A stretch of DNA of 21,762 nt from a virus: the IMG/VR virus record IMGVR_UViG_3300025853_000775, positions 1-21,762 of that record. The stretch is one strand, 5' to 3'. Positions 13,583 through 20,151 of this stretch are shown here, in pieces. Numbering within the stretch: the first letter of the stretch is position 1; each line of letters starts with the position of its first letter. The translations under genes and the position numbers were made by a program. The notes beneath the pieces are model-generated. The model saw only the letters and a program-made list of their open reading frames with translations. It had not been told where the DNA came from and made no database searches.

Positions 13583-14964
13583 AGTTCCATGTTTTTCATT
13601 ATGTGAGTAATTACATCTACAGTCCAACCGTTGCCAAGCATCTTGTAACGCTGAGAATCACTTACCAACTGCTTACCGTTCTCGTTAAGTACAAGTGTGT
13701 ATAGGTCAGGAACGGTTTGAAGCCTCTCGCACTCAAGTGGTGTGAGCTTGCGCCATACGAGTTTCTTATCCTCGTAAGCATTAGGGTAACGCCCAGGCTC
13801 ATTCTCACTAAGTACATTATCCTTCTCTACAGTTGTCAATGTTCCTGTCTTATCAGAATTATGCTTGACTTGTAGACACTGAGTAATTGGAACATCCTTA
13901 TTGTAGTCATCTCTTACACCACGTTCATTGAGTCTTCTACCTACAATTGTCGCAGGGCGTAATTCCTTATCCTCTTCCACAACCCCCATCTCGTGACTTG
14001 CCGCAGTAAGACAGTTGGACTTATCTTTCATTGCTCTACCTCTACGTGTCTTTGACTGTGGGAATGTAAGATCAAGACCCTCACCATCACCTGCTTCAGC
14101 ATATCCTTTCTTGGTTGCCTCTGGGTGGCGGAGTTTGTCTCCTACTTGCTTAATGGCATCAGTCTTTTTCTTCACGCTTGTAAGATACTCAGAACTACTG
14201 CCGCCTCTTCCAATTGCCTCTGTCAAACAGTTTGCCTTGTCGGGATTTACGTTATTGATTTTTTCAATTTTCTTCTGTTGATTCTCGTTTAGTTTAACCT
14301 TGTCATCTACTTGTATAAGAGTCATTCCGTTGTTACCAGCCCCTTTGTACATTGTAGCGGAAGTACATAATGATTTATCATTGACATCTTTTAAATGTCT
14401 TCGGTTTCTATCTGTATGTTTTACAGGAGCCTCACCTGCCATACCATCCTCAATGATATCCTTCAGCACAATGCCCTTATCTTCAGGTTGTCCTACATTA
14501 GGAATATTCGTCCAATACAAACGCTTACGTGTCTGAGCAGATACCAATGCTGAGTTTATCTCAATAGGATCAACACCCATATACTCTGTGATGATGTCTT
14601 TAGACTCCTGTTTCATCTTGACATTCTCAAGCAGGAAATACTTGGGTTTCAACTCATTAACAAGTCTGACATACTCAAAGAACAGTCTACTGCGTGGATC
14701 ATCAAAGTTCAACATCTTACCTGCAAAGCTAAATCCTTGGCAAGGACTACCACCTATTACCAGGTCTATCTTGTGATTACCGAAAGTCTCCTTGGTAACG
14801 AACTGAACATCTCCTAACTGTATGGTGTCAGGAAAGTTATGTTGAGTTACCTGCATTGCATACTTGTCAATCTCGCAAGCAAAATACTTGTCATACTTGA
14901 TTCCAAGTTTGTTGAGTGCGATTTGACCGCAGCTCATTCCATCGAATAGTGATAATACGTTCAT
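13579..14964 (-). CDS. dcm: C5-cytosine DNA methyltransferase
   Basis: A 461-residue m5C methyltransferase with all main motifs. Motif I is LSLFDGMSCG at 4-13. Motif IV is GGSPCQGFSF at 71-80, with catalytic C75. Motif VI is LLENV at 111-115 and motif VIII is QTRKRLYW at 144-151. Motif IX is KLTPLECERLQ and motif X is MLGNGWTVDVI near the end. A long variable region at about 165-410 holds the target-recognition domain and several DKSNCLTA-like segments. It transfers methyl groups from S-adenosylmethionine to cytosine in DNA, probably protecting phage DNA from host restriction. No restriction enzyme gene is next to it, so it is an orphan phage methylase. The next gene is coupled through ATGA. 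Target sequence unknown. Confidence 0.94.
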   Translation of the reverse strand: MNVLSLFDGMSCGQIALNKLGIKYDKYFACEIDKYAMQVTQHNFPDTIQLGDVQFVTKETFGNHKIDLVIGGSPCQGFSFAGKMLNFDDPRSRLFFEYVRLVNELKPKYFLLENVKMKQESKDIITEYMGVDPIEINSALVSAQTRKRLYWTNIPNVGQPEDKGIVLKDIIEDGMAGEAPVKHTDRNRRHLKDVNDKSLCTSATMYKGAGNNGMTLIQVDDKVKLNENQQKKIEKINNVNPDKANCLTEAIGRGGSSSEYLTSVKKKTDAIKQVGDKLRHPEATKKGYAEAGDGEGLDLTFPQSKTRRGRAMKDKSNCLTAASHEMGVVEEDKELRPATIVGRRLNERGVRDDYNKDVPITQCLQVKHNSDKTGTLTTVEKDNVLSENEPGRYPNAYEDKKLVWRKLTPLECERLQTVPDLYTLVLNENGKQLVSDSQRYKMLGNGWTVDVITHIMKNMEL

Positions 14965-14974
14965 AGTGTTTTAT

Positions 14975-15277
14975 TTAAAATGGTAGTGAATATTCTTTGT
15001 TTACATTGTAGTCAACTCCGTTCAGTTTGAACTGAGTCAGCGTATTGAAGTTCAAGGTACGATATTCTTTCTTACTTACATCGTACACAGGAAGATAACC
15101 ACGCTCCAGGGCATTGTACTTTGCACCCTTACCGTTGATTGCTTTCTTTACAACCTTCTTGCAGGTCATCTTTCTTAGGGATCCATCTTTCTTAATGAAC
15201 CTGACACTAAAGAACCTACCATTATTGAACGATAGAATCTTACCCATTGCTTCTGTTGGTGTTACTGTTGTTTTCAT
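14975..15277 (-). CDS. SH3-like beta-barrel small protein
   Basis: A 100-residue basic protein. The pattern MGKILSFNNGRFFSVRFIKKDGSLRKM (two overlapping segments from residue 11), then KYNALERGYLPVYDVSKKEYRTLN and a closing KLNGVDYNV, matches the small SH3 beta-barrel fold proteins annotated in crAss-like and other Bacteroidota phages; this comparison is from memory. A role in binding nucleic acid or protein is plausible. It sits directly upstream of the methyltransferase gene, with a ten-base gap. Function is unknown even in the family. Confidence 0.7.
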   Translation of the reverse strand: MKTTVTPTEAMGKILSFNNGRFFSVRFIKKDGSLRKMTCKKVVKKAINGKGAKYNALERGYLPVYDVSKKEYRTLNFNTLTQFKLNGVDYNVNKEYSLPF

Positions 15278-15289
15278 TGTGTTTGTGTT

Positions 15290-15391
15290 TTATTTGTTTT
15301 GCTCATCACTATCATCCTTTTTTAGGTTATCAATAAAGTCAAGCACCTTGAGTGCGACCATATACAATGCAAGTGTTACCATCTTTTTCAT
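15290..15391 (-). CDS. 33-residue microprotein with hydrophobic head
   Basis: Its ATG at 15391 overlaps the stop of the upstream gene as ATGA, and its TAA at 15290-15292 lies 12 bases before the SH3-like gene start. The first 20 residues are hydrophobic (MKKMVTLALYMVALKVLDFI) and the end is charged (DNLKKDDSDEQNK). It may be a membrane peptide or a short amphipathic helix. Too short for family recognition. Confidence 0.55.
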   Translation of the reverse strand: MKKMVTLALYMVALKVLDFIDNLKKDDSDEQNK

Positions 15392-15579
15392 ATTGCTTTT
15401 AGTTTAACGTAATTGTATAGTTCATTGGCGGCACGTTTAGTTCGTTTCCATAGATACTCATCAATCATCATCATGTCCGTAACAACTGCCGTGTACTCCT
15501 TACCGTAGTAGGAGATGGTTACTTTGTAGTGTCCGTGGTTGTAAAACCTAACACTTGTAATTCTTTCTGCTTTACTCAT
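15388..15579 (-). CDS. small basic hypothetical protein
   Basis: A 63-residue basic protein. The first half looks like beta strands (RITSVRFYNHGHYKVTISYYG), the second like a helix (IDEYLWKRTKRAANELYNYV). It is linked by ATGA overlaps on both sides: to the 59-residue gene upstream and to the 33-residue microgene downstream. No family is recognised. Basic charge and small alpha/beta layout would suit nucleic acid binding. Confidence 0.65.
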   Translation of the reverse strand: MSKAERITSVRFYNHGHYKVTISYYGKEYTAVVTDMMMIDEYLWKRTKRAANELYNYVKLKAI

Positions 15580-15755
15580 CTTTGTTTATTGATTTTGTGA
15601 AGACCAAGCCTTCGGTTAAGTTCTTTCGTTTCCTTTGTGTCAATATGTTCCGCACAACACACCCATACATCACGTTGTCCGTACAACTCCTCTGCATAGA
15701 ATTGTTTAATGTGTTTGCTGATGTCTCGTAGTGCTATGCTTCTTACATTACTCAT
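15576..15755 (-). CDS. 59-residue hypothetical protein
   Basis: A gene just short of common length cut-offs. ATG at 15755, TGA at 15576-15578 overlapping the next start as ATGA; it fills a gap of 186 bases. The product is basic and helical (MSNVRSIALRDISKHIKQFY), with a pair of cysteines in VWVCCAEHIDTKETKEL, and ends in RRLGLHKINKQR. The CC pair and histidines could bind metal. No family is recognised. Confidence 0.6.
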   Translation of the reverse strand: MSNVRSIALRDISKHIKQFYAEELYGQRDVWVCCAEHIDTKETKELNRRLGLHKINKQR

Positions 15756-15765
15756 GTCCGTAAAA

Positions 15766-15987
15766 TTATATTGTTCCTGACTCTAAATTGTCACCTATAC
15801 GACATAACCCAAAAGGTTCTGCACATAGACCATACTCAAACGTATAGCCTATGGCATTGACCTCACTGAGAAACTGTTCGCATTGATCGTAGGTAAGACC
15901 GTTTCCAGAGTCAATCTCTACCCACTTGGATACCACCCCTTTAAGTTGGGGTGGCATCTCTTCGTAGTGTTCAAATAAATCTATCAT
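15766..15987 (-). CDS. small acidic hypothetical protein
   Basis: A 73-residue acidic protein starting MIDLFEHYEEMPPQLKGVV, with a middle helix (TYDQCEQFLSEVNAIG) and Gly/Cys-containing end (YGLCAEPFGLCRIGDNL). Its ATG overlaps the DUF932 gene's stop as ATGA. Its first seven codons are duplicated at 13185-13205. Proteins opening this way, with the phrase on solvent or substrate side unknown, occur beside DUF932 genes in phages, as far as I recall; function unknown. Confidence 0.65.
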   Translation of the reverse strand: MIDLFEHYEEMPPQLKGVVSKWVEIDSGNGLTYDQCEQFLSEVNAIGYTFEYGLCAEPFGLCRIGDNLESGTI

Positions 15988-15999
15988 GCGTAAACCAAT
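15968..15999 (-). repeat. 32-bp repeat, copy 2 (partner at 13186-13217)
   Basis: Spans the ATGA junction between the DUF932 gene and the following small gene. Copy 1 differs by one base. Because both reading frames are functional across this copy, it is probably the source and 13186-13217 the derived copy. Confidence 0.9.
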
Positions 16000-16862
16000 G
16001 TTCGTTTATCATTCTCGTACTTATCGATGATGTTAAAGGCAGTAAGGTTTTTCTTGTAGCCTCCACCAAACATTAAGTGGTGGTCATCTGACTTCTCCAT
16101 GTGGTTGGTGTAATACGTTACCGCATTGAACAGACCCCAAAGTGTACCACCTTTCTGTGATGTCTCACGCTCTAATGCTTGTTCAAAGTCCGCTATCTGA
16201 TTCTTCTTACGAGTACTTACCTCAGATTCCTTGGTGTTCATGTCAACCTTGAAGACATTTTGCATGACACGTTCAAGTATCGTTCTGTCAATGTTCACAT
16301 CGGTAAACCTTTTGAACCTATCCATCAGATCAGCATCTTCATCCATTGCTTTCTTGAACTCTGCTACCGCTATCGCCAGGCGGTCGCTTGCTGTCATTGT
16401 ATGTCTGAACCTACTAAGGTCTTTCATTGCCTTGTGGAAAGTGTTACTACAACTGATGACCGTGTTGGTACTACCAAAGCCAATGGACGATGTACCATCA
16501 TGCGAGTTGAGACAAGTGATGTGTCTCTTCAGCGTGTCAGGACCAACGTGTTCGTCCCTTAACGAGAGCTGGTAGAATATCTTCTTACCTCCTCGCAGAT
16601 CACCACCTTTAATGTTACCACCAAACATATCTTGTATGCCTACTATCGTATCGGCTAACTCAAAGTTCTGCATTGGCTCGTATCGATTACCAACAGAACC
16701 AAGCCACCCATCGTTATCAGACCTAAACAGTCCGAATGTCTCGGTAGGTAGTTCTACAATACCATCATCCGTTACTTTGGTAGCGGTCAATGGTTCTTTA
16801 CGTACAGTCCAATTAGTTTCTGTTGACTGTAGGGTTTCAAATACTCTTTCTTCTTTTGTCAT
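15984..16862 (-). CDS. DUF932 (phage/plasmid-like TIGR03299) protein
   Basis: Start at 16862 is preferred: it follows the A-rich leader AACAAAAACAAA, while a start at 16910 would overlap the previous gene by 38 bases. The product is 292 residues. Family marks are GWLGSVGNRYEPMQNFELAD near residues 52-71, the basic/beta core KKIFYQLSLRDEHVG, a Ser/Thr-rich GFGSTNTVISCSNTFHKA, and TLWGLFNAVTYYTNH toward the end. DUF932 proteins are widespread in phages and plasmids; their biochemical role is not settled. The gene lies between small-protein genes and ends in an ATGA overlap. Confidence 0.85.
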   Translation of the reverse strand: MTKEERVFETLQSTETNWTVRKEPLTATKVTDDGIVELPTETFGLFRSDNDGWLGSVGNRYEPMQNFELADTIVGIQDMFGGNIKGGDLRGGKKIFYQLSLRDEHVGPDTLKRHITCLNSHDGTSSIGFGSTNTVISCSNTFHKAMKDLSRFRHTMTASDRLAIAVAEFKKAMDEDADLMDRFKRFTDVNIDRTILERVMQNVFKVDMNTKESEVSTRKKNQIADFEQALERETSQKGGTLWGLFNAVTYYTNHMEKSDDHHLMFGGGYKKNLTAFNIIDKYENDKRTLVYA

Positions 16863-16872
16863 TTTGTTTTTG

Positions 16873-17133
16873 TTAGCGTGATTTAATTGATATGACTTTT
16901 TTAACACCACTGTTTATCATTCTGATTACCCGTTCCCAATCTCCCTCATCTGCCACCCACTCTATGTCATCCCTGAAGTGTTTGCATTGGAAGTTAGAAA
17001 AAGCTTGTCCGTGGCAATTAATCTTGTAGTCTCCATTGATATCTTTCTTTAATGTCCACCGATAATTGTTACCCATGTAATCCGATAAGTTAATCTTTAC
17101 TTCTCTTGGTGTTGTTCCTTGTTTTGGTGTCAT
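16873..17133 (-). CDS. small hypothetical protein, possible member of a local W-helix family
   Basis: Start at 17133, three bases after the preceding stop; a start at 17181 would overlap the previous gene. The product is 86 residues: a polar N-terminus, then beta-like segments (KINLSDYMGNNYRWTLKKD), the Cys/His stretch INCHGQAFSNFQCKHF, and a C-terminal helix-strand ending EGDWERVIRMINSGVKKVIS. The C-terminal layout weakly resembles three nearby small proteins. No known family is recognised. Confidence 0.6.
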   Translation of the reverse strand: MTPKQGTTPREVKINLSDYMGNNYRWTLKKDINGDYKINCHGQAFSNFQCKHFRDDIEWVADEGDWERVIRMINSGVKKVISIKSR

Positions 17134-17134
17134 G

Positions 17135-17338
17135 TTACTTGTTTTTGTTTTTAAATCCATCAATTCCAGAGTTTCCATCATCGAACCTTACGCCAATGAT
17201 TTTGTAACCCCATTTTGTTTCAACCATGTTCCACCAATTATTGTAGTGTCTTTCATCGACAAAGTTCACTCTGAACACTTGGTACTTGCCTTTTGAAATT
17301 CCAGTGACTTTCTGTACGTCTACGCTTGCTTTTCTCAT
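17135..17338 (-). CDS. small hypothetical protein (W-helix family)
   Basis: A 67-residue basic protein. The segment YNNWWNMVETKWGYKIIGV resembles the C-terminal W-helix/I-x-x-I-G pattern in the neighbouring genes at 17365-17562 and 18568-18873. It ends in a Gly/Lys-rich tail (GIDGFKNKNK). It is spaced tightly with the next gene (one base). No known family is recognised. Confidence 0.6.
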   Translation of the reverse strand: MRKASVDVQKVTGISKGKYQVFRVNFVDERHYNNWWNMVETKWGYKIIGVRFDDGNSGIDGFKNKNK

Positions 17339-17364
17339 GCTTCAAATACTATTTTAACTTCAAC

Positions 17365-17562
17365 TTAATTCTGTTTGCTTAGTCTGTATCCGATTGTTTT
17401 AATGCCTGTTCTTGATTTAAGAACTCTATTCAATAACTTCCAAGTTTTTGTTCTAGCTGGCTTTACGCCTACCCAATCAGAGTAGATGTTTTCATTGCCG
17501 TCTGAATCTATCGTGTAGAATTCCCAGATTAGTTTTCTGTCCTTTACTGTCTGTACTTTCAT
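17365..17562 (-). CDS. small hypothetical protein (W-helix family)
   Basis: A 65-residue basic protein: an N-terminal beta hairpin-like part (KLIWEFYTIDSDGNENIYSD), then TKTWKLLNRVLKSRTGIKTI and a closing GYRLSKQN. The second half is similar to the gene at 18568-18873 (TKAWKLVSEALDRSFIRSAG). The pair looks like paralogues within one operon. Function unknown. Confidence 0.6.
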   Translation of the reverse strand: MKVQTVKDRKLIWEFYTIDSDGNENIYSDWVGVKPARTKTWKLLNRVLKSRTGIKTIGYRLSKQN

Positions 17563-17575
17563 TGTTCCTGCCTTA

Positions 17576-17824
17576 TTATGTGAATACTATTTTAACTTCT
17601 ACTCCATCAATGTCTGCTGTATCCTCCACAAAACCGTTGCATCCGATTATATGGAATGACCAGAACTCTGTGTAGTCAGACAGTTTGTCTGATGAGTATC
17701 TACCCTGTAAGGTGATAACGCTACTGTCATATGATACATTGTAGAAATCATCAAGATTTACAATACCCTTGCTTACCATGTGTTGGATGTGATTGAACAT
17801 ACCGCTCATTGTGTTTACTTTCAT
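17576..17824 (-). CDS. small hypothetical protein
   Basis: An 82-residue protein with a helical start (MKVNTMSGMFNHIQHMVSKG), a beta-like middle (VSYDSSVITLQGRYSSDKL), and EFWSFHIIGCNGFVED leading to an acidic end. It follows the GP88-like gene after 45 A+T-rich bases. No family is recognised. The WSFHIIG phrase is faintly like the closing part of the adjacent W-helix proteins, but not convincingly. Confidence 0.6.
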   Translation of the reverse strand: MKVNTMSGMFNHIQHMVSKGIVNLDDFYNVSYDSSVITLQGRYSSDKLSDYTEFWSFHIIGCNGFVEDTADIDGVEVKIVFT

Positions 17825-17869
17825 TGCTTATTGTTTATTGATTAGTGATTATTAAATTATTGTTTTTGA

Positions 17870-18571
17870 TTATTTAACTTTTACTACAAATCCGCTTGTA
17901 TCATTCTTTGCCTTACCCTTTGCTCTAAGACCCAATACAGTACCGCTTGGAACATCAAGCATGAGGTCATCACGTTCGTCACCATCTACCACATTGAACC
18001 CATGCCATTTACTTGGTAGGTCATCACCTTTCTTGGTATCGAACACCGTTGCAACAATAGCCCCACGTTTCAATGCTTCAATACATTCTTTCTCATTCTC
18101 ACCTGAGTAAGACAATGCTACCACATATCTGTGTCCGCTTGGCAAGTATCGTTCTCCTGCTTTCTTGTGGTTCTTCGTGTAGTCGTAGAACACTACGTTC
18201 TTATGAATACCCTGGTGTCTTATTAAATTCTCAACGAGTGGCTGATCACTTGTGCCATTCAATCGTACGGCAAACTCTTTACCCTTACGGTAATGGAATT
18301 TGGAACTACCATTGATTTCTTTGGCTAAGTATTCTAAGAACACCTTTTTGTTCCTGACATACATCAATGTACGTTCATACCTTGACTCTTGTACATTCTT
18401 GAATATACCCATGCCTGATGTGTATAAACAGGCAGCTCTACAACCTTTGGTTGCAAATGGACACATCTCTTTACCCTCTACGGTTGTTGGGGTCATGTAC
18501 AATAGCTTTGTAGGTCTATCGTTTTTCTTTGTCTTGGCATTACTGTTGCCGTTGCTGAGTAACTTTTTCAT
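17870..18571 (-). CDS. GP88-like protein with C-x6-C-x3-C motif
   Basis: A 233-residue protein of the phage GP88 (Gene product 88, also seen as DUF7227) type. Family marks are the N-terminal LLYMTPTTVEG, the cysteine motif MCPFATKGCRAACLYTSG with C37, C44 and C48, RLNGTSDQP at 103-111, VVFYDYTKNHKK at about 126-137, VVDGDERDDLMLD, and the C-terminal GLRAKGKAKNDTSGFVV. Three closely spaced cysteines suggest an iron-sulfur or zinc site; the spacing is unlike the canonical radical-SAM C-x3-C-x2-C. The biochemical role is unknown. The gene is ATGA-coupled to the gene upstream. Family recognition is from memory of conserved motifs. Confidence 0.8.
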   Translation of the reverse strand: MKKLLSNGNSNAKTKKNDRPTKLLYMTPTTVEGKEMCPFATKGCRAACLYTSGMGIFKNVQESRYERTLMYVRNKKVFLEYLAKEINGSSKFHYRKGKEFAVRLNGTSDQPLVENLIRHQGIHKNVVFYDYTKNHKKAGERYLPSGHRYVVALSYSGENEKECIEALKRGAIVATVFDTKKGDDLPSKWHGFNVVDGDERDDLMLDVPSGTVLGLRAKGKAKNDTSGFVVKVK

Positions 18572-18873
18572 CTGTTCAGTTTTTTGTTTAGTTGATATTT
18601 GTAAATGATTGCGCTTTCTTTATCGTTAGGCATGAAGAAAATATCTTCTACCATATCGCTGAGTAGTGCTTTGCCCAGTTTGAATCTTAACCCTCTGTCA
18701 ATAGGCTTCCACTCGGTCGTGTCATAACCTGCGGACCTGATAAAGCTCCTGTCCAATGCTTCACTAACGAGCTTCCATGCTTTAGTACTGTTCGGACGTT
18801 CATACCTTCCGAAATGAAAGGTATGTTCTCGCCCGTCCTTAGTTATGAAATTGAATGTTCTTTGTAATTTCAT
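18568..18873 (-). CDS. small hypothetical protein (W-helix family, larger member)
   Basis: Start at 18873 is chosen over 18930, which lies in the previous microgene stop; an A-rich leader precedes it. The product is 101 residues: beta-like N-terminus (MKLQRTFNFITKDGREHTFH), then TKAWKLVSEALDRSFIRSAG, similar to the gene at 17365-17562, and an extra C-terminal half (GLRFKLGKALLSDMVEDIFF and a basic tail). The stop overlaps the GP88-like gene start as ATGA. No known family. Confidence 0.6.
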   Translation of the reverse strand: MKLQRTFNFITKDGREHTFHFGRYERPNSTKAWKLVSEALDRSFIRSAGYDTTEWKPIDRGLRFKLGKALLSDMVEDIFFMPNDKESAIIYKYQLNKKLNR

Positions 18874-18929
18874 GATGTGTGTTTTTAATTGTTTGCAATG
18901 TAGTTGCGTTCCTGACATATCATTGTCCA

Positions 18930-19025
18930 CTAAAAGACAAAGTTGTTAAGTAACTGAATAAGCAGAAACATTATACCAATCGCCACTCCTGCATTTATGG
19001 CTTGAACGCTTTCTGACTTTCTCAT
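18930..19025 (-). CDS. 31-residue membrane microprotein
   Basis: ATG at 19025 overlaps the upstream stop as ATGA; TAG at 18930-18932. The peptide has a short charged head (MRKSESVQ) and one hydrophobic span (INAGVAIGIMFLLIQLL) with NNFVF at the end. It occupies a gap between two accepted genes and follows the same design as the trio at 12038-12338. Confidence 0.55.
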   Translation of the reverse strand: MRKSESVQAINAGVAIGIMFLLIQLLNNFVF

Positions 19026-19321
19026 TGGTTAACGTCTATTAGTTTACCATCCCATTTTTTACCATTCAGGAACCATTCATAGTTCACTTGCTGAATACTT
19101 ACATTCGGTAGTGCATTCAGTCTTTCCTTTGTGGTCGGTGTATCCCATCCACAATTTGTAATTGAAAGTGTACGTCCTGGATTATTGTACCTGTATGCGA
19201 TACTGTTACCAAACAGTTTCAATACCGTTACATTTGGCAATACTTCCACTTCCATATTGCTCTTCTTAAATGGTTCAGCATTCATAAATGCCTTGATCGA
19301 TTGTTTTGTAATTGCTCTCAT
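19022..19321 (-). CDS. conserved-looking small phage protein
   Basis: A 99-residue basic protein. Stretches such as SIKAFMNAEPFKKSNMEVEV, VLKLFGNSIAYRYNNPGRTL, SITNCGWDTPTTKERLNALP and a closing EWFLNGKKWDGKLIDV look familiar from small proteins repeatedly found in Bacteroidota phages and plasmids, but I cannot name the family with confidence. There is no membrane segment. It is ATGA-coupled to the downstream microprotein. Function unknown. Confidence 0.7.
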   Translation of the reverse strand: MRAITKQSIKAFMNAEPFKKSNMEVEVLPNVTVLKLFGNSIAYRYNNPGRTLSITNCGWDTPTTKERLNALPNVSIQQVNYEWFLNGKKWDGKLIDVNQ

Positions 19322-19333
19322 TTTGTTTTGTGT

Positions 19334-19693
19334 TTAAAGTTTATACAAGTACTTGTTGATTTCAATTATTGCATTTCCGTATGCGATCACGTCTTTGTCT
19401 TCTTTGCCGAAATCTTTTGCCATGTAGAGTAAATCATGTGCAAGATCGTACGTAAAACTGCTCAGAAACTCTTTGTCAAACAATGCCATATGATCTTTAT
19501 CATGAGGAGTATTCTCAAAGACCAACTTGCAAGTTTCGTTAGATAGGATAGGATCACCTTCCAAATCAATATAGAGTCCATTCGCATCTAATTGCTTTGT
19601 TTTACTTAGATCTACCACGTAGTCACCTTCCATGTCTGAAGTCCAAGCTAATTTTTTAGACCTAAAGGTTTTGTTTACCAATTGTGTTTTCAT
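19334..19693 (-). CDS. hypothetical protein, first gene after a terminator
   Basis: A 119-residue acidic protein with a basic N-terminus (MKTQLVNKTFRSKKLAW), an Asp/Glu-rich middle and a helical C-terminus (FTYDLAHDLLYMAKDFGKED). It is the first gene downstream of the terminator at 19709-19741, so it must be reached by read-through, antitermination or an unseen promoter. No good TAnnTTTG match lies in the 70 bases upstream. No family is recognised. Confidence 0.65.
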   Translation of the reverse strand: MKTQLVNKTFRSKKLAWTSDMEGDYVVDLSKTKQLDANGLYIDLEGDPILSNETCKLVFENTPHDKDHMALFDKEFLSSFTYDLAHDLLYMAKDFGKEDKDVIAYGNAIIEINKYLYKL

Positions 19694-19708
19694 TTTTCTT
19701 TATGGTAT

Positions 19709-19741
19709 TAAAAAAGGTCGTACCAATTACGATACGACCTT
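19709..19741 (-). terminator. Rho-independent terminator in the early array
   Basis: On the minus strand the stem GGTCGTA (19733-19739) pairs with TACGACC (19716-19722) across a 10-base loop, extended by two A/T pairs to nine pairs, and is followed by six T residues (19715-19710). It follows the gene ending at 19767 and would cut the first two early genes and the structured RNA off from the rest of the array. Confidence 0.85.
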
Positions 19742-19766
19742 CAAAGGTTTCTATTTAGGTTTCTAA

Positions 19767-20135
19767 TTATGCACGATCATATGAATCATGCTTTTCTACG
19801 AATTGGAAGTTATCTAAAAGGTCTTCAGCAATTAGTTTCTTCGAAGATTGTTCCACGAACTTGCTGAAGTTTCGATACTGAAGAGAAACATTCGTTCCAC
19901 TTATTTCAATACTCATCGGCAAACTCTTCTTTATTCCATTCAAAGAGCTACGGTTTCCTCGTTCTTCGCTTCGCTTTTTCAAGGCGATTATATCTTTACA
20001 AAATTCTGTTGAGTCTTCAGCAATCTTTTTCATTGCTACGTTTTTACCTCCTTCAATTTTGAATGCTTTTACTGCCTTGAAAGAATCGTTTCCTGATTTG
20101 TTTACTTGCTTAAGTGTTAATACAAAAGTTTTCAT
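19767..20135 (-). CDS. basic hypothetical early protein downstream of a structured leader
   Basis: A 122-residue basic protein: MKTFVLTLKQVNKSGNDSFK at the start, a central KKRSEERGNRSS loop and an acidic C-terminal stretch (AEDLLDNFQFVEKHDSYDRA). No membrane segment or known family. Its ATG lies 16 bases after the closing helix of the candidate RNA at 20152-20301, so its translation may be controlled by that structure. A terminator follows 26 bases after its stop, so it and the basic gene at 20314-20589 form the first early unit. Confidence 0.65.
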   Translation of the reverse strand: MKTFVLTLKQVNKSGNDSFKAVKAFKIEGGKNVAMKKIAEDSTEFCKDIIALKKRSEERGNRSSLNGIKKSLPMSIEISGTNVSLQYRNFSKFVEQSSKKLIAEDLLDNFQFVEKHDSYDRA

Positions 20136-20151
20136 TTGTTTATAGTTTTAT

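Noticed and set aside
13223-13627. Upstream start at 13627 for the acidic protein
   Set aside because: The added residues come from the methyltransferase gene in another frame, whereas the ATG at 13582 overlaps the methyltransferase stop as ATGA.
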